DNA of 64,000 nucleotides from Cristatella mucedo (GCA_009760855.2 WPIO01000001.1:12099501-12163500), one strand, 5' to 3'. Shown: positions 24,263 through 34,081, numbered from the stretch's first letter. Program-made: numbers and translations. Notes: generated from the sequence alone by a model not told the origin.

Positions 24263-24847
24263 CTCTATTAATGCATATCTTGCTGTCTTTTTTCCACCTC
24301 TCTCCATCTCTCTCTCCATTTTCTATTTAGATTGAACACATAGTACGTAAATGTAACAGTGTTATGCCGCAGCATATTCTGTTGTGCATAAGGTAAGTGG
24401 CTAAGAGATGTAGTGACTTAGAACTGCTGAAAGTTATATTACAAAAAGTCGACAATCACGGTGTTTATGCTAAGCATTTAATGAGCTTGGGTATGACAGG
24501 TGATGCAGGAATAAGTTCAATCAGATAAATGCTTTCATCAGGCAGTGCCATTGAAATAACAGCTGCAGTGCAACAATAAATAGGTGCAAGACAGATCCGG
24601 ATACTTATTGATTGGGGATATGTGGTACTGACTGGATTGACTTTGGCTGTTGAACTACATTTATGACATTATTGGTCTCAGAGCAACAAATTTTGCCAGC
24701 TACCGACTTACAGAATGTTCGTTGTTGATTCAAATGAGAGTACAAACATAATAATAAAACTAAATTTCACCACCACACATCCACAGGTACTGGTTGTTTG
24801 TTTGGTGTCTGCCGTTTGAGGCGCGCAATCATCGCATACCTTGCCAT
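24263..24847. other. No recognisable gene
   Basis: AT-rich sequence between the CT array and a LINE B fragment. No ORF or repeat family recognised. Confidence 0.4.
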
Positions 24848-25325
24848 CCCTGACCCACAAGGCCAAGGCCTCGACTTGGCTCCTCCATACCGAGCTGAAC
24901 TGCTGCACCAGTTTCAGCCTCTTCGTGCCCTCAGATCCTGTGTGGACAATAAATTAGCTGTTCCATTCCATCGTCTAAAGACCGTTGGCGACAGATGCTT
25001 TAGCTCTGCAGGTCCTAGACTGAGGAACTTGCTTCCGCAATTCTTACGAAACGACAACTACTCTCCTGCTGCCGACAATGGCTCATCCTTTTCAGCGTTC
25101 CTGAGCTGCTACTTCCACGCTACTCACTACCTCAACTGTTCTCCTGACTCTGCAATGCTTCCCACTTTCTCTTTGTGGCGTGAGACGAAGTCTGTTGGCT
25201 ACCTAATGCGTACCGAAAGCCGCTTAGGCTGTGACTGGGCTATACAAAAACTCTCCTGTGTAACACCCAAATATTCTTTAAGGCCTTGTGGAGTTACAGA
25301 TGGAGATACATTACATTACATTGCA
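24848..25325 (+). mobile_element. LINE family B, 3' fragment
   Basis: A frame from 24798 to 25340 reads LLHQFQPLRALRSCVDN, KTVGDRCFSSAGPRLRNLLP and SCYFHATHYLNCSPDSAMLP, matching 13885-14270. It ends in gatacattacattacattg, the family tail. Homology begins at ctgacccacaaggcc, so the copy is truncated upstream of this point. Confidence 0.85.
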
Positions 25326-25482
25326 GCACGATATACATGAGTAAATGCCTTATTAACAATTGATGCCTGTCACGTGAACACGTCTCATAATGTATCTGCC
25401 TTATCGTTAACTGCATGCACTGAACAGCTTTTTTCTAGTCATCCTGTCAACTCCATGATGCAACGAATGTTTCTAGTGTAAT

Positions 25483-25600
25483 GTAATATAATGTATTTCC
25501 GTTAGTAATTCCACAAACGCTAAGTGGGTGTTCCGCATGAGAGCCTTATACCGCACACTCAAAGTCGAAGCTGATCATGACTGACTGTCCATCGGCAGAC
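25483..25600 (-). mobile_element. LINE family B, short 3' end
   Basis: Reverse-complement match to the last 100 bp of LINE B, starting with atgtaatataatgtatttcc and continuing through ttccacaaacgctaagtggg. It sits directly upstream of the large LINE A copy. Confidence 0.6.
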
Positions 25601-27211
25601 ATATGAGGACTACTGTAGGTCGTATCAATCGATCCTAGCAAAGGCCAAGTCTAGCTTCTAAAAAAACATTGTTGAATCAACGATGCACAACCCAAAAATG
25701 CTGATGTCGACGATCAACCATCTCCTCAACTGCTCCCAGATTAGCTCCTCACCTGATGATCCTTGTGATGATCTAGCCGATCGCTTCTCTCGATTCTTTG
25801 TCCAGAAGATTGACAAGATCAGGGAGTCCATCCCTGCGATGACAACATCCCCCTAGAATGCTGTTCACTGATTCATGGCTGCACCTCAATGTCTACATTT
25901 AAGCAAGTCACTAGTGATGTCGTCCTGAAGTTCATATCCCAATCAAAGAAGACATAAGTCCTTTGGACCCTATTCCCACTGTCTGGCTCCTACGTTGCGT
26001 TGATCTGCTGCTGCCATGCATAACTAACATCATTAATGTGTTATTAGCCTAAGGTCATGTCCCAGCACCTTTCTAAAAGCTGTAGTCAGGCCACTTCTCA
26101 AAAAAGCTACACTAGACCAAGAGAACTTGAGCAACTACCGCCCAGTCTCCCTTCTACCATTCCTATAAAAGACACTGGAATGGGTCGTGGCAGACCAGCT
26201 GAACTCATATATCGAAACTTCCAACCTTGCTAGTAAGTTCCAGTCTGGCTTTAGAGCTAATCACTCCACTGAGTCAGCATTGCTTAGGGTGTACAACGAC
26301 CTACTTAGGAATGCAGACATAGGTAGAGTGTTTCTGCTTGTTTTGCTCGATCTTTCGGTAGCTTTTGATACTATCGATCACCAAGTTCTTGTAGAGCGCC
26401 TCTCATCTCGAATGGGCATCCCTGGCATTGCTCTACAATGGTTCAGATCACATCTCAGTGGGAGACTCCAGAGTATCGACGTGAATGAACAAAGATCCTC
26501 TGAGGTGCCTCTGAAATATGGGGTACCTCAGGGCTCCGTGCTAGGTCCGGTTCTTTTCACGGTTTATACTCTCACTCTTGCTGATGTGATTGTCAAGCAC
26601 AATCTAGGCTTTCACTTCTATGCGGATGAAACTCAGTTGTACCTTTACTTTGATCCCTCACAGCCTTCGAGCACCTCGAATTCTCTCAACTCACTTGCTG
26701 CATGCATTGATGACATCCGCACATGGATGGCAGCAAATTTCTAAAACTAAACGACAATAAAACGAACTTACTAGTTATGGGCAAACCCAGCGTGATTTAG
26801 AAATTGGAAAGGCTGACGCTCCAAATTGGCTCTGCCAGCATATCTCCTGTTGAATCAGCTCAAAATCTAGGTGTCATGTTCCAAAGCGACCTCTCGTTAG
26901 ACGACCACACCAGCTCCACAGCCAAATCTGCCAACTTTCAGCTACATAACATTGCTAAAATTCGGGCCTATTTACATAAGGATACCACGTCTAAGTTGGT
27001 CCATGCATTCGTGACATCTCGTCTCGACTTCTGCAACTCACTGCTTGCTGGCCTACCAGCCTGTGCAATCAAGCGATTACAGCTGGTGCAAAACTCTGCA
27101 GCTAGGCTTGTCTGTCGTGAGAGTCGCAGTTGCCACATCACCACTTCTCGCCGACCTGCACTCGCTCCCAGTCAAGCAGCGGATTGACTTCAAGGTTTTG
27201 TCGCTCACTTT
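25600..27211 (+). pseudogene. LINE family A, RT region (5' part of a split copy)
   Basis: Non-LTR retrotransposon of the L2/CR1 type. The linker is readable as TINHLLNCSQISSSPDD and LADRFSRFFVQKIDKIRESI. The RT frame 26187-26744 contains KFQSGFRANHSTESALL, LLDLSVAFDTIDHQ, YGVPQGSVLGPVLFTVYT and FYADETQLYL; the second catalytic Asp of the usual YADD box is Glu here. After stops near 26742 and 26800, frame 26804-27187 gives RLDFCNSLLAGLP and LQLVQNSAARLVC. The copy breaks off at 27211 in FKVLSLT, where mitochondrial DNA is inserted, and resumes at 32466. Confidence 0.88.
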
Positions 27212-28728
27212 ACTTTACTCACGAGACTTTAAAAAGAGAGGTTCCTGCAGATTTCAAGCGCCTGAGTAAGGCTCCGCCTCCCTTTGGAATCCCTTCTCAT
27301 TAGGGATGTTAGTCCCAGGAGGGGGTAGTTGAACCCTTAGGGTATACTTAGTATAGCTTAAGGGAGATAAGAGTACATCCAATAAGTACTTTAGACTAAG
27401 CAAGTACTAGGTACTCACTTAGGGACTAATAGAGTAAACTAAAGGGTTAAGAGTGAGGAGGGTATTGGGGCTTAACTCACTCTGTTACACTCCATTCCCC
27501 GCTCTCTTGAGTGAGAGGTGATCGGCCTCTGATAACCTATCTCAGATCATACCCCCCTTAGAGCCATTACTCTCCCTCGTCAAGGATGAACATAGAGGGT
27601 CTGGCCTCTTGAGGCTGTTAGGAGTGGAGCCTCATCGAGGATCATACCCCTCTATGCTCCCCTCTCCTTAGTTCCAGCATCTGTGGGCTGTATTAGAGGT
27701 GGTTTGTATAGAGTCATTTGCAGAAGGCAGAGGTATAACCTTGGGAGTTCGGATCGTCCTTAGTGCTCAAATAGTCTGGGCTTATCCCTCTAGGACTAAA
27801 TTAGCCAAGGAGGGAAGAACAAAGATCGTTGAGTAGTCTGGCTTATCAGAGGGAGTAACCTCGTTGTGCCCTCATTAACACACTACACCCGCGGCGTACA
27901 GACCTATAATGCCCTCCTGGTGTCGACTGCACAGGAGCGAGGGAGGGTAGTCAGGGCTTACAGCAAGGTGGGGGCTCAAGGGGCTCCTGGGGAGATAAGT
28001 CCCATTAGCTGATCAGTGGAGGGGAACTCTTACCTCCATGAAGAGGGAAGGCCTAGGCACCCTGATCCTACGTAGTCATTACTCTCCTACTAGGGTGTCA
28101 GTAGTAAACTGGAGGTATTCGACCCCGGTGTCGAGTGCACAAGAGCGGAGGGAGGAGAATATCCTTTAGTTTAGCTGCTGGCTCCTTAGTAGTACATTCA
28201 GGGGTTAGGGGAGGGGTATACTAGGGCTATCCCGATAGTACCCCGTAGAGGAAGGTCTAGGGAGGGGAACTCTCGTCCCCGGACTCCACTCCAGATGGAC
28301 GAAGGGGATCATGGGTTCCCATACCCCTCTCAGTTCCACAGATCTCTTCCTCTGGGCTTATATAAGATTAATGTAGAGTGGAAGATCTTTGAAGAGCTAG
28401 AGCTGGAACCTGTTGAGGCTTATCCTCAATAACCCTCCTGAGATCCACTAAGGGTATTTATTCAATACGAGTTTTTACTCTTACGGCCACAGAGGGATGG
28501 GAGGGGCTTCTAGCCCTTCCCTAAGCTCCTCTTAGAGAGGTCTTAGTTGAGTAGGGAACTTGGTCCCCCTATTCCCCTCTAGGGGGAAGGTTAGTCTCCA
28601 CTAACTTCTTAGCTGAGATTAGCTAAGGGTATTTATTTAATACGAGCTTTTACTCTTATGGCTACAGAGGGGTGGGCTTCTAACCCTCCCCTAAGGCCCT
28701 CTGAGAGAGTTCTTAGCCCTTATAAAGG
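27212..28728 (+). other. NUMT: probable mitochondrial non-coding region
   Basis: About 1.5 kb with no coding frame upstream of trnM. A unit containing ctaagggtatttatt, aatacgag and ttttactctta recurs at 28448 and 28623 (period about 175 bp). A second pair shares ggtgtcga-tgcaca-gagcg near 27921 and 28128. No conserved small or large rRNA blocks were recognised. Its G- and AG-rich composition resembles the adjacent mitochondrial genes, so I read it as control-region-like DNA that came in with the insertion. Confidence 0.55.
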
Positions 28729-28791
28729 GACTAGATAAGCTAAGTTAAGCTATCGGGCTCATACCTCGAAGATGGGATTCCCCCTCTAGTC
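28729..28791 (+). tRNA. trnM: NUMT copy of mitochondrial tRNA-Met (CAT)
   Basis: The acceptor halves GACTAGA and TCTAGTC pair fully. The anticodon arm TCGGG-CTCATAC-CTCGA presents CAT. The segment AAGCTAAGTTAAGCTA and the CGGGCTCATACC loop are typical of animal mitochondrial tRNA-Met. It lies 27 bp upstream of nad1. Being in nuclear DNA, it is probably not used. Confidence 0.85.
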
Positions 28792-28818
28792 AGAGATAAC
28801 CTAGTCAAGGCTAACTTT

Positions 28819-29764
28819 ATGGTTAACCTTTTAATTAAAAATCTAATTGTCGTAGTGGCTGTCTTACTGGCAGTAGCTTTCCTTACTTTGGTTGAACGTA
28901 AGGTACTCAGGTACATTCAACTACGGAAGGGCCCTAACAAGGTGGGGTTATGGGGACTTCCTCAGCCCTTTGCTGATGCTATTAAGTTGTTTACGAAGGA
29001 GAACTCTTGAGTCACTCTTTCAAACCCCTTAGCCTATAAGCTAGCCCCTGTTCTCTCCTTAGTCTTAGCCCTTACTTTGTGGGTACTTTACTTATCCCCC
29101 TTTAGTGGCTACTACATTCCTTTAGGAATCTTACTATTCCTTTGTATCTCCAGGGTAAATGTGTATACCACCTTGATTTCTGGGTGATCCTCTAACTCAA
29201 AGTATGCCCTCCTGGGGGCACTTCGGGCTATTGCTCAGTCAATCTCTTATGAAGTAAGGATGGCTCTCCTACTCCTAAGAGTAGCGATTGTTTCCCATTC
29301 TTACAATTTAAGGACACTCTCTGAAGAGCAGGGCTTGTCTTGACTTTCCCTATTCCTAATACCTTTAGCTATTATGTGATTTACCTCCTCCTTAGCAGAG
29401 ACTAATCGAGCTCCCTTTGACTTTGCTGAGGGAGAGTCAGAGCTTGTCTCTGGGTTTAACATTGAGTACGGGGCAAGGGGATTAGCCTTCTTATTTATGG
29501 TAGAGTATGCTTAATATTATCTTCATAAGAATACTGACTAGGGTCCTCTTTCTAGGAGGGACTAGAATGTGAGTATGAAGCTCCCCTGCGGTGTTTACTG
29601 TGAAGATCGTACCTGTAGCACGCACCTTCTTATGGGTTCGAGGGTCGTTCCCTCGTCTTCGGTATGACCAGCTCATGTATCTTACTTGAAAAGGATTCCT
29701 ACTGATACTTCTCTCCTACTTATTGATTCTTCTTCCCCTAGAGGGGATTATGTCTACTTTATAG
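28819..29764 (+). pseudogene. nad1: NUMT nad1 (NADH dehydrogenase subunit 1), one frameshift
   Basis: Subunit of the membrane arm of complex I. With the invertebrate mitochondrial code it starts at ATG 28819, shows [20 protein letters not shown], then [20 protein letters not shown], and ends at TAG 29762-29764. One extra base at 29511-29512 (after MVEYA) shifts the frame; beyond it the protein continues normally (LFLGG, then [11 protein letters not shown]). Corrected length is 314 codons, normal for the gene. TGA codons, as in FTKENSW, are Trp in mitochondria but stops in the nucleus, so no nuclear product is expected. Confidence 0.93.
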
Positions 29765-29770
29765 TAGATA

Positions 29771-29826
29771 AGTGTATGTTCAGGTGGACTTAAAATCCAC
29801 TTTACACAAGTAAATTGTGATACACT
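29771..29826 (+). tRNA. trnL2: NUMT copy of mitochondrial tRNA-Leu (TAA), D-arm missing
   Basis: Acceptor halves AGTGTAT and ATACACT pair perfectly, the anticodon arm GTGGA-CTTAAAA-TCCAC presents TAA, and the T arm CACAA-GTAAA-TTGTG is complete. Only six bases separate acceptor and anticodon stems, so there is no D arm. Either the source mitochondrion has an armless tRNA-Leu or the D arm was deleted in this copy. Its place after nad1 differs from the chiton-like order. Confidence 0.65.
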
Positions 29827-29828
29827 AC

Positions 29829-29896
29829 TCGAAAGGTAGAGGGACTCTCTAACCACTAACCCCCAAAGTTAGTATTCTAAATAAACTATCTTTTGA
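29829..29896 (-). tRNA. trnP: NUMT copy of mitochondrial tRNA-Pro (TGG)
   Basis: On the minus strand the arm CTAAC-TTTGGGG-GTTAG presents TGG, preceded by a D-arm region AGTTTATTTAGAAT. Acceptor ends TCAAAAG and CTTTCGA pair at six of seven positions. Orientation opposite to nad1 and nad6 is shared with chiton-type mitochondrial genomes. Confidence 0.82.
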
Positions 29897-29899
29897 TAC

Positions 29900-30379
29900 A
29901 TGACACTTTTATTCCTCCTGGTGTTAACCCTTACCGTCTCTTCAGTGATACCTATCTTCCAGCAACCTATTCCCTCAGGGATAACTCTCCTTTTCCTAGC
30001 CTTCTTGAAGACTACCTTCCTAGGGTTCGTTGTTAGCTCCTGGTATGGCTATCTGTTGTTCCTAATCTACATTAGGGGGATGCTAGTAGCCTTTGGTTAT
30101 GTATGTGCTATGACCCCTAACACCCTCTTCTTAGTGGTCCCTAAAGTCCCTTTGATGGTTACCCTAGCTACCTTCACCTTGATTCTATCTTCTAGGAGGG
30201 TGAGATTGCTCCAGGGGGACTCTCTCTTCTGGAAACTAGGGAGTTACTCCCTTCTTTCAGGGGAGAATTTAAGGGCTTACTGAATAGTGGCTATCCTCCT
30301 CTTAGTTATACTTGTCATTACAGTGTATGTAGTCTTCAAGAAAGCCTCCCCTCTCCGAGGGTTCGATACCTCTCGATAG
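29900..30379 (+). pseudogene. nad6: NUMT nad6 (NADH dehydrogenase subunit 6), frame intact
   Basis: Complex I membrane subunit. Starts at ATG 29900, three bases after trnP, and reads 159 codons in the mitochondrial code to TAG 30377-30379. The product is highly hydrophobic, with the conserved SWYGYLLFLIYIRGMLVAFG core around residues 45-70. One TGA codon (Trp) follows GENLSAY, so nuclear translation would stop there. No frameshift is seen, unlike nad1, cob and nad4L. It overlaps nothing and precedes cob by two bases. Confidence 0.9.
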
Positions 30380-30381
30380 AC

Positions 30382-31483
30382 ATGTCAGGACCTTTACGTA
30401 AGAACCACATTCTGCTAAAGCTAGTTAATGGTGCTTTAGTAGATCTCCCAGCCCCCATCAATATTTCAGCCTGATGGAACTTTGGTTCCCTCTTAGGCTT
30501 ATGCTTAGCCACTCAAATCGTAACAGGGATCTTCTTAGCTATGCACTACACTCCTGATGTCTCTCTAGCTTTCTCCTCTGTGAGCCACATTACTCGAGAT
30601 GTAAACTATGGGTGACTGATCTGCTTCATCCATGCTAATGGAGCCTCTTGGTTCTTCATTTGCCTTTACCTCCACGTCGGTCGAGGAATCTATTATGGCT
30701 CTTACAAATTCAAGGAGACTTGAAGGGTAGGAGTGGTTATCTTATTCCTAAAGAATCATTACAGCCTTCCTAGGCTATGTTCTCCCTCGAGGATATAGTA
30801 TCTGCAGTGCCCTATATTGGTAAGGCTATTGTAGAATGACTTTGAGGGGGATTCTCAGTAGGGGCTGCTACTTTAGTTCGATTCTTTGCTCTTCACTTCC
30901 TCCTTCCCTTTGTCATTGCTGCACTAAGATTAGTTCATTTGGCCTTCCTTCATCAGACTTGTTCCAATAACCCTTTAGGAATCTCCTCTTACAGAGATAT
31001 GATTCCTTTCCATTCTTATTTCTCCTCTAAGGATACCTTTGGGTTCCTACTATTTCTAACCTCACTAGGAGGTATTGTCCTCCTGAATCCCAACTTGCTA
31101 GTAGATCCTGAGAACTTCATTCCAGCTAACCCTATAGTCACCCCTACTCATATTCAACCTGAGTGATACTTCCTCCCTTTCTATGCCATCCTACGATCCA
31201 TTCCTAATAAGTTAGGAAGGGTTGTGGCAATAGTTATATCCATTGCCATCCTCCTGCTTCTGCCTGTAATTAGACAAGCTAGAGTACGTTCAAGAAGCTT
31301 CTCTCTGGTGAGTCAAATCTTTTTCTGAGCTTTAGTGACTACCTTTGTAATCCTAATGTGAATTGGGAGATGCCCTGTAGAAGCCCCTTACGAATCTATT
31401 GGTCGTTGAGTGACTATCCTTTACTTCGGCCTATTCCTCCTAGAGCCTCTCGCTAAGGAGAGGTGAACTCACTTTATTAGATT
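30382..31483 (+). pseudogene. cob: NUMT cob (cytochrome b), frameshift and 35 nt deletion
   Basis: Cytochrome b of complex III. Reads SGPLRKNHILLKLVNGALVD from ATG 30382, then [20 protein letters not shown] and [19 protein letters not shown] with its heme-ligand His residues. An extra base near 30751-30757 shifts the frame before TAFLGYVLP. About 35 nt are missing near 30793-30800, removing the segment between LPW and SAVPYIGK. The frame then continues to the C-terminus ([20 protein letters not shown]) and runs into trnS2 without a full stop codon. This cannot encode functional cytochrome b, which confirms pseudogene status. Confidence 0.93.
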
Positions 31484-31536
31484 GTCATTACTCTTTGAGG
31501 GTCTGACTTGAAATCAGGCAGAAAGTCTTTAATGAC
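31484..31536 (+). tRNA. trnS2: NUMT copy of mitochondrial tRNA-Ser (TGA)
   Basis: Acceptor GTCATTA pairs with TAATGAC, and the anticodon arm TCTGA-CTTGAAA-TCAGG presents TGA (one G-T pair). At 53 nt it is short, with reduced D and T arms. It abuts the end of cob, its usual place in lophotrochozoan and arthropod mitochondria. Confidence 0.75.
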
Positions 31537-31547
31537 TTAATGATCTT

Positions 31548-31611
31548 AGCATCTGGGAGAAGATCCCTCTTCGGCTTACAAGACCGATGCTTCTTCAAAG
31601 CTTCAAATGCA
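31548..31611 (-). tRNA. trnT: NUMT copy of mitochondrial tRNA-Thr (TGT)
   Basis: On the minus strand the arm TCGGT-CTTGTAA-GCCGA presents TGT, and GGGA-TCTTC-TCCC forms the T arm. Acceptor TGCATTT and AGATGCT pair at six of seven positions, counting one G-T. Opposite orientation directly before nad4L is a conserved protostome arrangement. Its last base overlaps the nad4L start. Confidence 0.8.
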
Positions 31612-31912
31612 TGACTAGAGTCCTTGTTTACCCCTTGATAAGCTCTTCATTAATCACCTTTATGGGTTTACTCTCCTTGTGTTTGCAGCGTAAGCAACTC
31701 ATTGTTGCCCTAATTAACCTAGAGGTTGTATCGTTAGGGTTGTTGTATCCCTTACCTTCATAAGGTTCTATGCAGGGTGTGATAGGTATGTAAGGTTATT
31801 CTTAATTACCTTAAGGGTTTGTGAAGCTACTCTAGGGCTAAGCCTTCTCACCTCAGTGATTCGTTTCCATGGGAAAGATTACCTCTCCTCTATAAACTTA
31901 TTAAAATGTTAA
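31611..31912 (+). pseudogene. nad4L: NUMT nad4L (NADH dehydrogenase subunit 4L), one frameshift
   Basis: Small complex I subunit. Starts at ATG 31611 with LCLQRKQLIVALINLEVVSL around residue 25. One base appears to be missing near 31733-31744. In the corrected frame it continues SLFLITLSVCEATLGLSLLT and VIRFHGKDYLSS, ending at TAA 31910-31912, about 100 codons in total. It overlaps nad4 by the seven bases ATGTTAA, the hallmark nad4L-nad4 junction of animal mitochondria. Confidence 0.9.
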
Positions 31913-32465
31913 AAAGAATCTCCCTCTTAGGAGTATGAATACTCTTCCTCCTCTTTAGGAAGTCAGCTCCCCAGCTGAAGTGACATCTGTCCTTTCTGAG
32001 AATAGGGCTAATTACCCTAGTCAGACTACTGACTGTTTACTCCCCTTTTACTTCTCCTTGCTGAGTTTCATCGACCTTCAAGGTGGATTCACTTGCCTCA
32101 ATTCTTCTGAGACTCACCTCATGAACAGGGCTCCTTATGATCCTAGCCAGTAGGAAGTATATCAGAGGAAATAAGAACCCCACCCTCTTCCTAGCCACCT
32201 TCAGAGTCCTTATAGTGGTTCTTCTATTGAGATTCTCTTTAAGGAATCTCTTAAGATTCTATCTAGCCTTTAAATTATCATTAGTCCCTACTCTAGTGCT
32301 GATCCTAAGGTGAGGTTATCAGCCTGAACGACTCCAAGCAGGATTCTACTTCATACTATACACCCTAACAGCCTCTCTCCCTCTCTTAGTTTCTTTAGCT
32401 CTCTTACTCCAGAGTAATTTCCATCTCTCTATAAGTACGAAGATGGAAATAGGGGATAGTGAGAC
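31906..32465 (+). pseudogene. nad4: NUMT nad4 (NADH dehydrogenase subunit 4), 5' fragment
   Basis: Complex I subunit, truncated by the insertion border. From ATG 31906 the frame is open in the mitochondrial code for about 187 codons. It includes FKLSLVPTLVLILSWGYQPE then RLQAGFYFMLYTLTASLPLL, the conserved core near residue 130-155. The full gene has about 440-460 codons, so roughly the last 60 percent is absent. No frameshift is seen. The frame runs into LINE A sequence at 32466. Confidence 0.92.
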
Positions 32466-32955
32466 CTTACTTTTGAGGTCAATTCATTCTTTGGCTTCAG
32501 CCTATCTCTCAGATCTACTCCCTCACCAGGTGCACCACCATCGTACCACCCGCTTATCGGAATCCAACAGTTTACCAATACCTCTTACAAGCCTCAAATC
32601 CTGTGGAGACCGTGCATTTAGTTCGTATGCTCCCAAAGCCTGGAACTCCCTCCCGACTTACGTCAGAACATCCCCTGACTTGACCACATTTAAAAAGAAC
32701 TTGAAAACACTCCTATTTAGACAGCATTTAGTGGGTCCCTGTGATTCGTCCTTCGTGTGCTTATGCGTGCTGCCACTAACCACACTTGCATGCTGACCCT
32801 GTGCATGTCACCCCTAACTATGTTATTCATGTTGTTTATCAAGCATGATATCACTCACCATTCAGTCGCGTTTCCCTTTGCAGAAATGTATAGCGCCTAG
32901 AAAGAGATTGAGTTCTCTGAGGGCGCTTTATCAAGTGCATTCTTATTATATTATA
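32466..32955 (+). mobile_element. LINE family A, 3' part of the split copy
   Basis: Continues the LINE interrupted at 27211: FRSIHSLASAYLSDLLPHQV, then LKSCGDRAFSSYAPKAWNSL and RTSPDLTTFKKNLKTLLF. The 3' end carries gcgcctagaaagagattgag, ttctctgagggcgctttatc and a short AT-rich tail at about 32945. It matches 41020-41548 closely. Confidence 0.9.
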
Positions 32956-32961
32956 ATTAAG

Positions 32962-33105
32962 AACCTTTCGGTACGCATGCGGTAGCCAACAGACTTAATC
33001 TAACGCAACCAAGAGAAAGTGAGAAGCAAAGCTGACTCAGGAGGGCAGTTGAGGCAGTGAGTAGCGTGGAAGCAGCAGCTCAAGACGACTTAAAAGGATG
33101 CGCCA
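32962..33105 (-). mobile_element. LINE family B, 3' fragment
   Basis: Reverse-complement match to LINE B, reading cggtacgcatgcggtagcca then acagacttaatctaacgcaa and gcagttgaggcagtgagtag. It immediately follows the LINE A tail. Confidence 0.65.
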
Positions 33106-34019
33106 CATAAATAAAAATGCTAACGCACCTTAGCCGACAGTAAAATTTCAACCACGCCGAAATATGCCCATGGTATACCATAGAAGCTGCTTTTGGGGAA
33201 AAAGAAACACTCGGCCTTGGTAGTGGACTCTCACGACCTCTGTAAAAAGTGCACTCACCATCAAAAGCTCTCACTAAGTTCAACAGACATACACGATTCA
33301 GCTAGGGTATAACGATTAATTTGGAAAATAGGATGGTAAGAATGTCCACGGGGTACGGTCAATTGTTGCGGTGCTTGCAGAACCTCGGAGCTAAGATTGG
33401 GCAAGTCGATACAGCAAAGCGCAACCAGCAATGGCTGTGTATTTTACCTGCGAATGCGGTATACCATGGCGGTTGCGTTCCTCGACGAGATACTTAAGAA
33501 ACCGGGTGAGATTTGGACGTTCAGTTTGCGTACGAAACGGATTCGAAAACGTTCCATCATTGTGGACTACCGGCCGCGAGTACTGCATGACACCTCCGAT
33601 AGGTGAGTCCGTAGAAGGAAATACTTGTATTAACGATGGTAACCGACCAAAATGCCACGAAAATCAAGAGCCTGCAGTGAATGACGTCAGCAAATGTCAG
33701 CTGCGTCGATATATGCAATAGAGTGGAAACTACCAGCAGCTGACCACCGCTCACAAGCCCTGCCCACTTACAATGATGTCAGCGTTTTTTTCGGCAGCAT
33801 CGATAATCGCGAGTGTCATGTCCCAAAAACCTATGCTCTGAATAACACTCCCGCTGATCAACATTATCAATGTAAATTGCCGGCCAGAAATTAGAAATTA
33901 TGCAAAGAGGCTGAGAAAGACGTGAGAATCTACACTCAAGGTTACCCGCAACCGACGCACCCAACCCTAAATACTACAGACAGTAAATCTTAAATCTTGA
34001 ACGCTAAACTACCCTTCCT

Positions 34020-34022
<3 letters not shown>
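33106..34022. other. No recognisable gene
   Basis: Several overlapping ORFs of 60-96 codons occur on both strands (33391-33754), but none shows a domain and their frames conflict. I see nothing I can name. Confidence 0.35.

Positions 34023-34080
<58 letters not shown>
34023..34080. repeat. (CT)n microsatellite
   Basis: An uninterrupted CT run of about 57 bp. Confidence 0.97.

Positions 34081-34081
<1 letters not shown>

Larger units (their letters stand above)
27212..32465 (+). other. NUMT: 5.25 kb nuclear copy of mitochondrial DNA inside LINE A
   Basis: The block carries trnM, nad1, trnL2, trnP(-), nad6, cob, trnS2, trnT(-), nad4L and the 5' part of nad4 in one continuous mitochondrial layout, with code-5 codons (TGA Trp, AGR Ser). 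It splits LINE A between FKVLSLT and its continuation, and the flanks ctcacttt (27204-27211) and cttacttt (32466-32473) form a near-identical 8 bp duplication. Frameshifts in nad1, cob and nad4L and a deletion in cob show it is not functional mitochondrial DNA. A mis-joined assembly is the alternative, but the matching LINE halves argue against it. Confidence 0.9.

Noticed and set aside
27212-28728. Possible mitochondrial rRNA upstream of nad1
   Set aside because: Expected there from gene order, but none of the strongly conserved rRNA blocks could be recognised by eye on either strand.
28819-32465. Functional mitochondrial genome fragment rather than a NUMT
   Set aside because: Frameshifts in nad1, cob and nad4L, a cob deletion, and both flanks lying in one interrupted LINE indicate a nuclear copy. 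An assembly chimera is not fully excluded.
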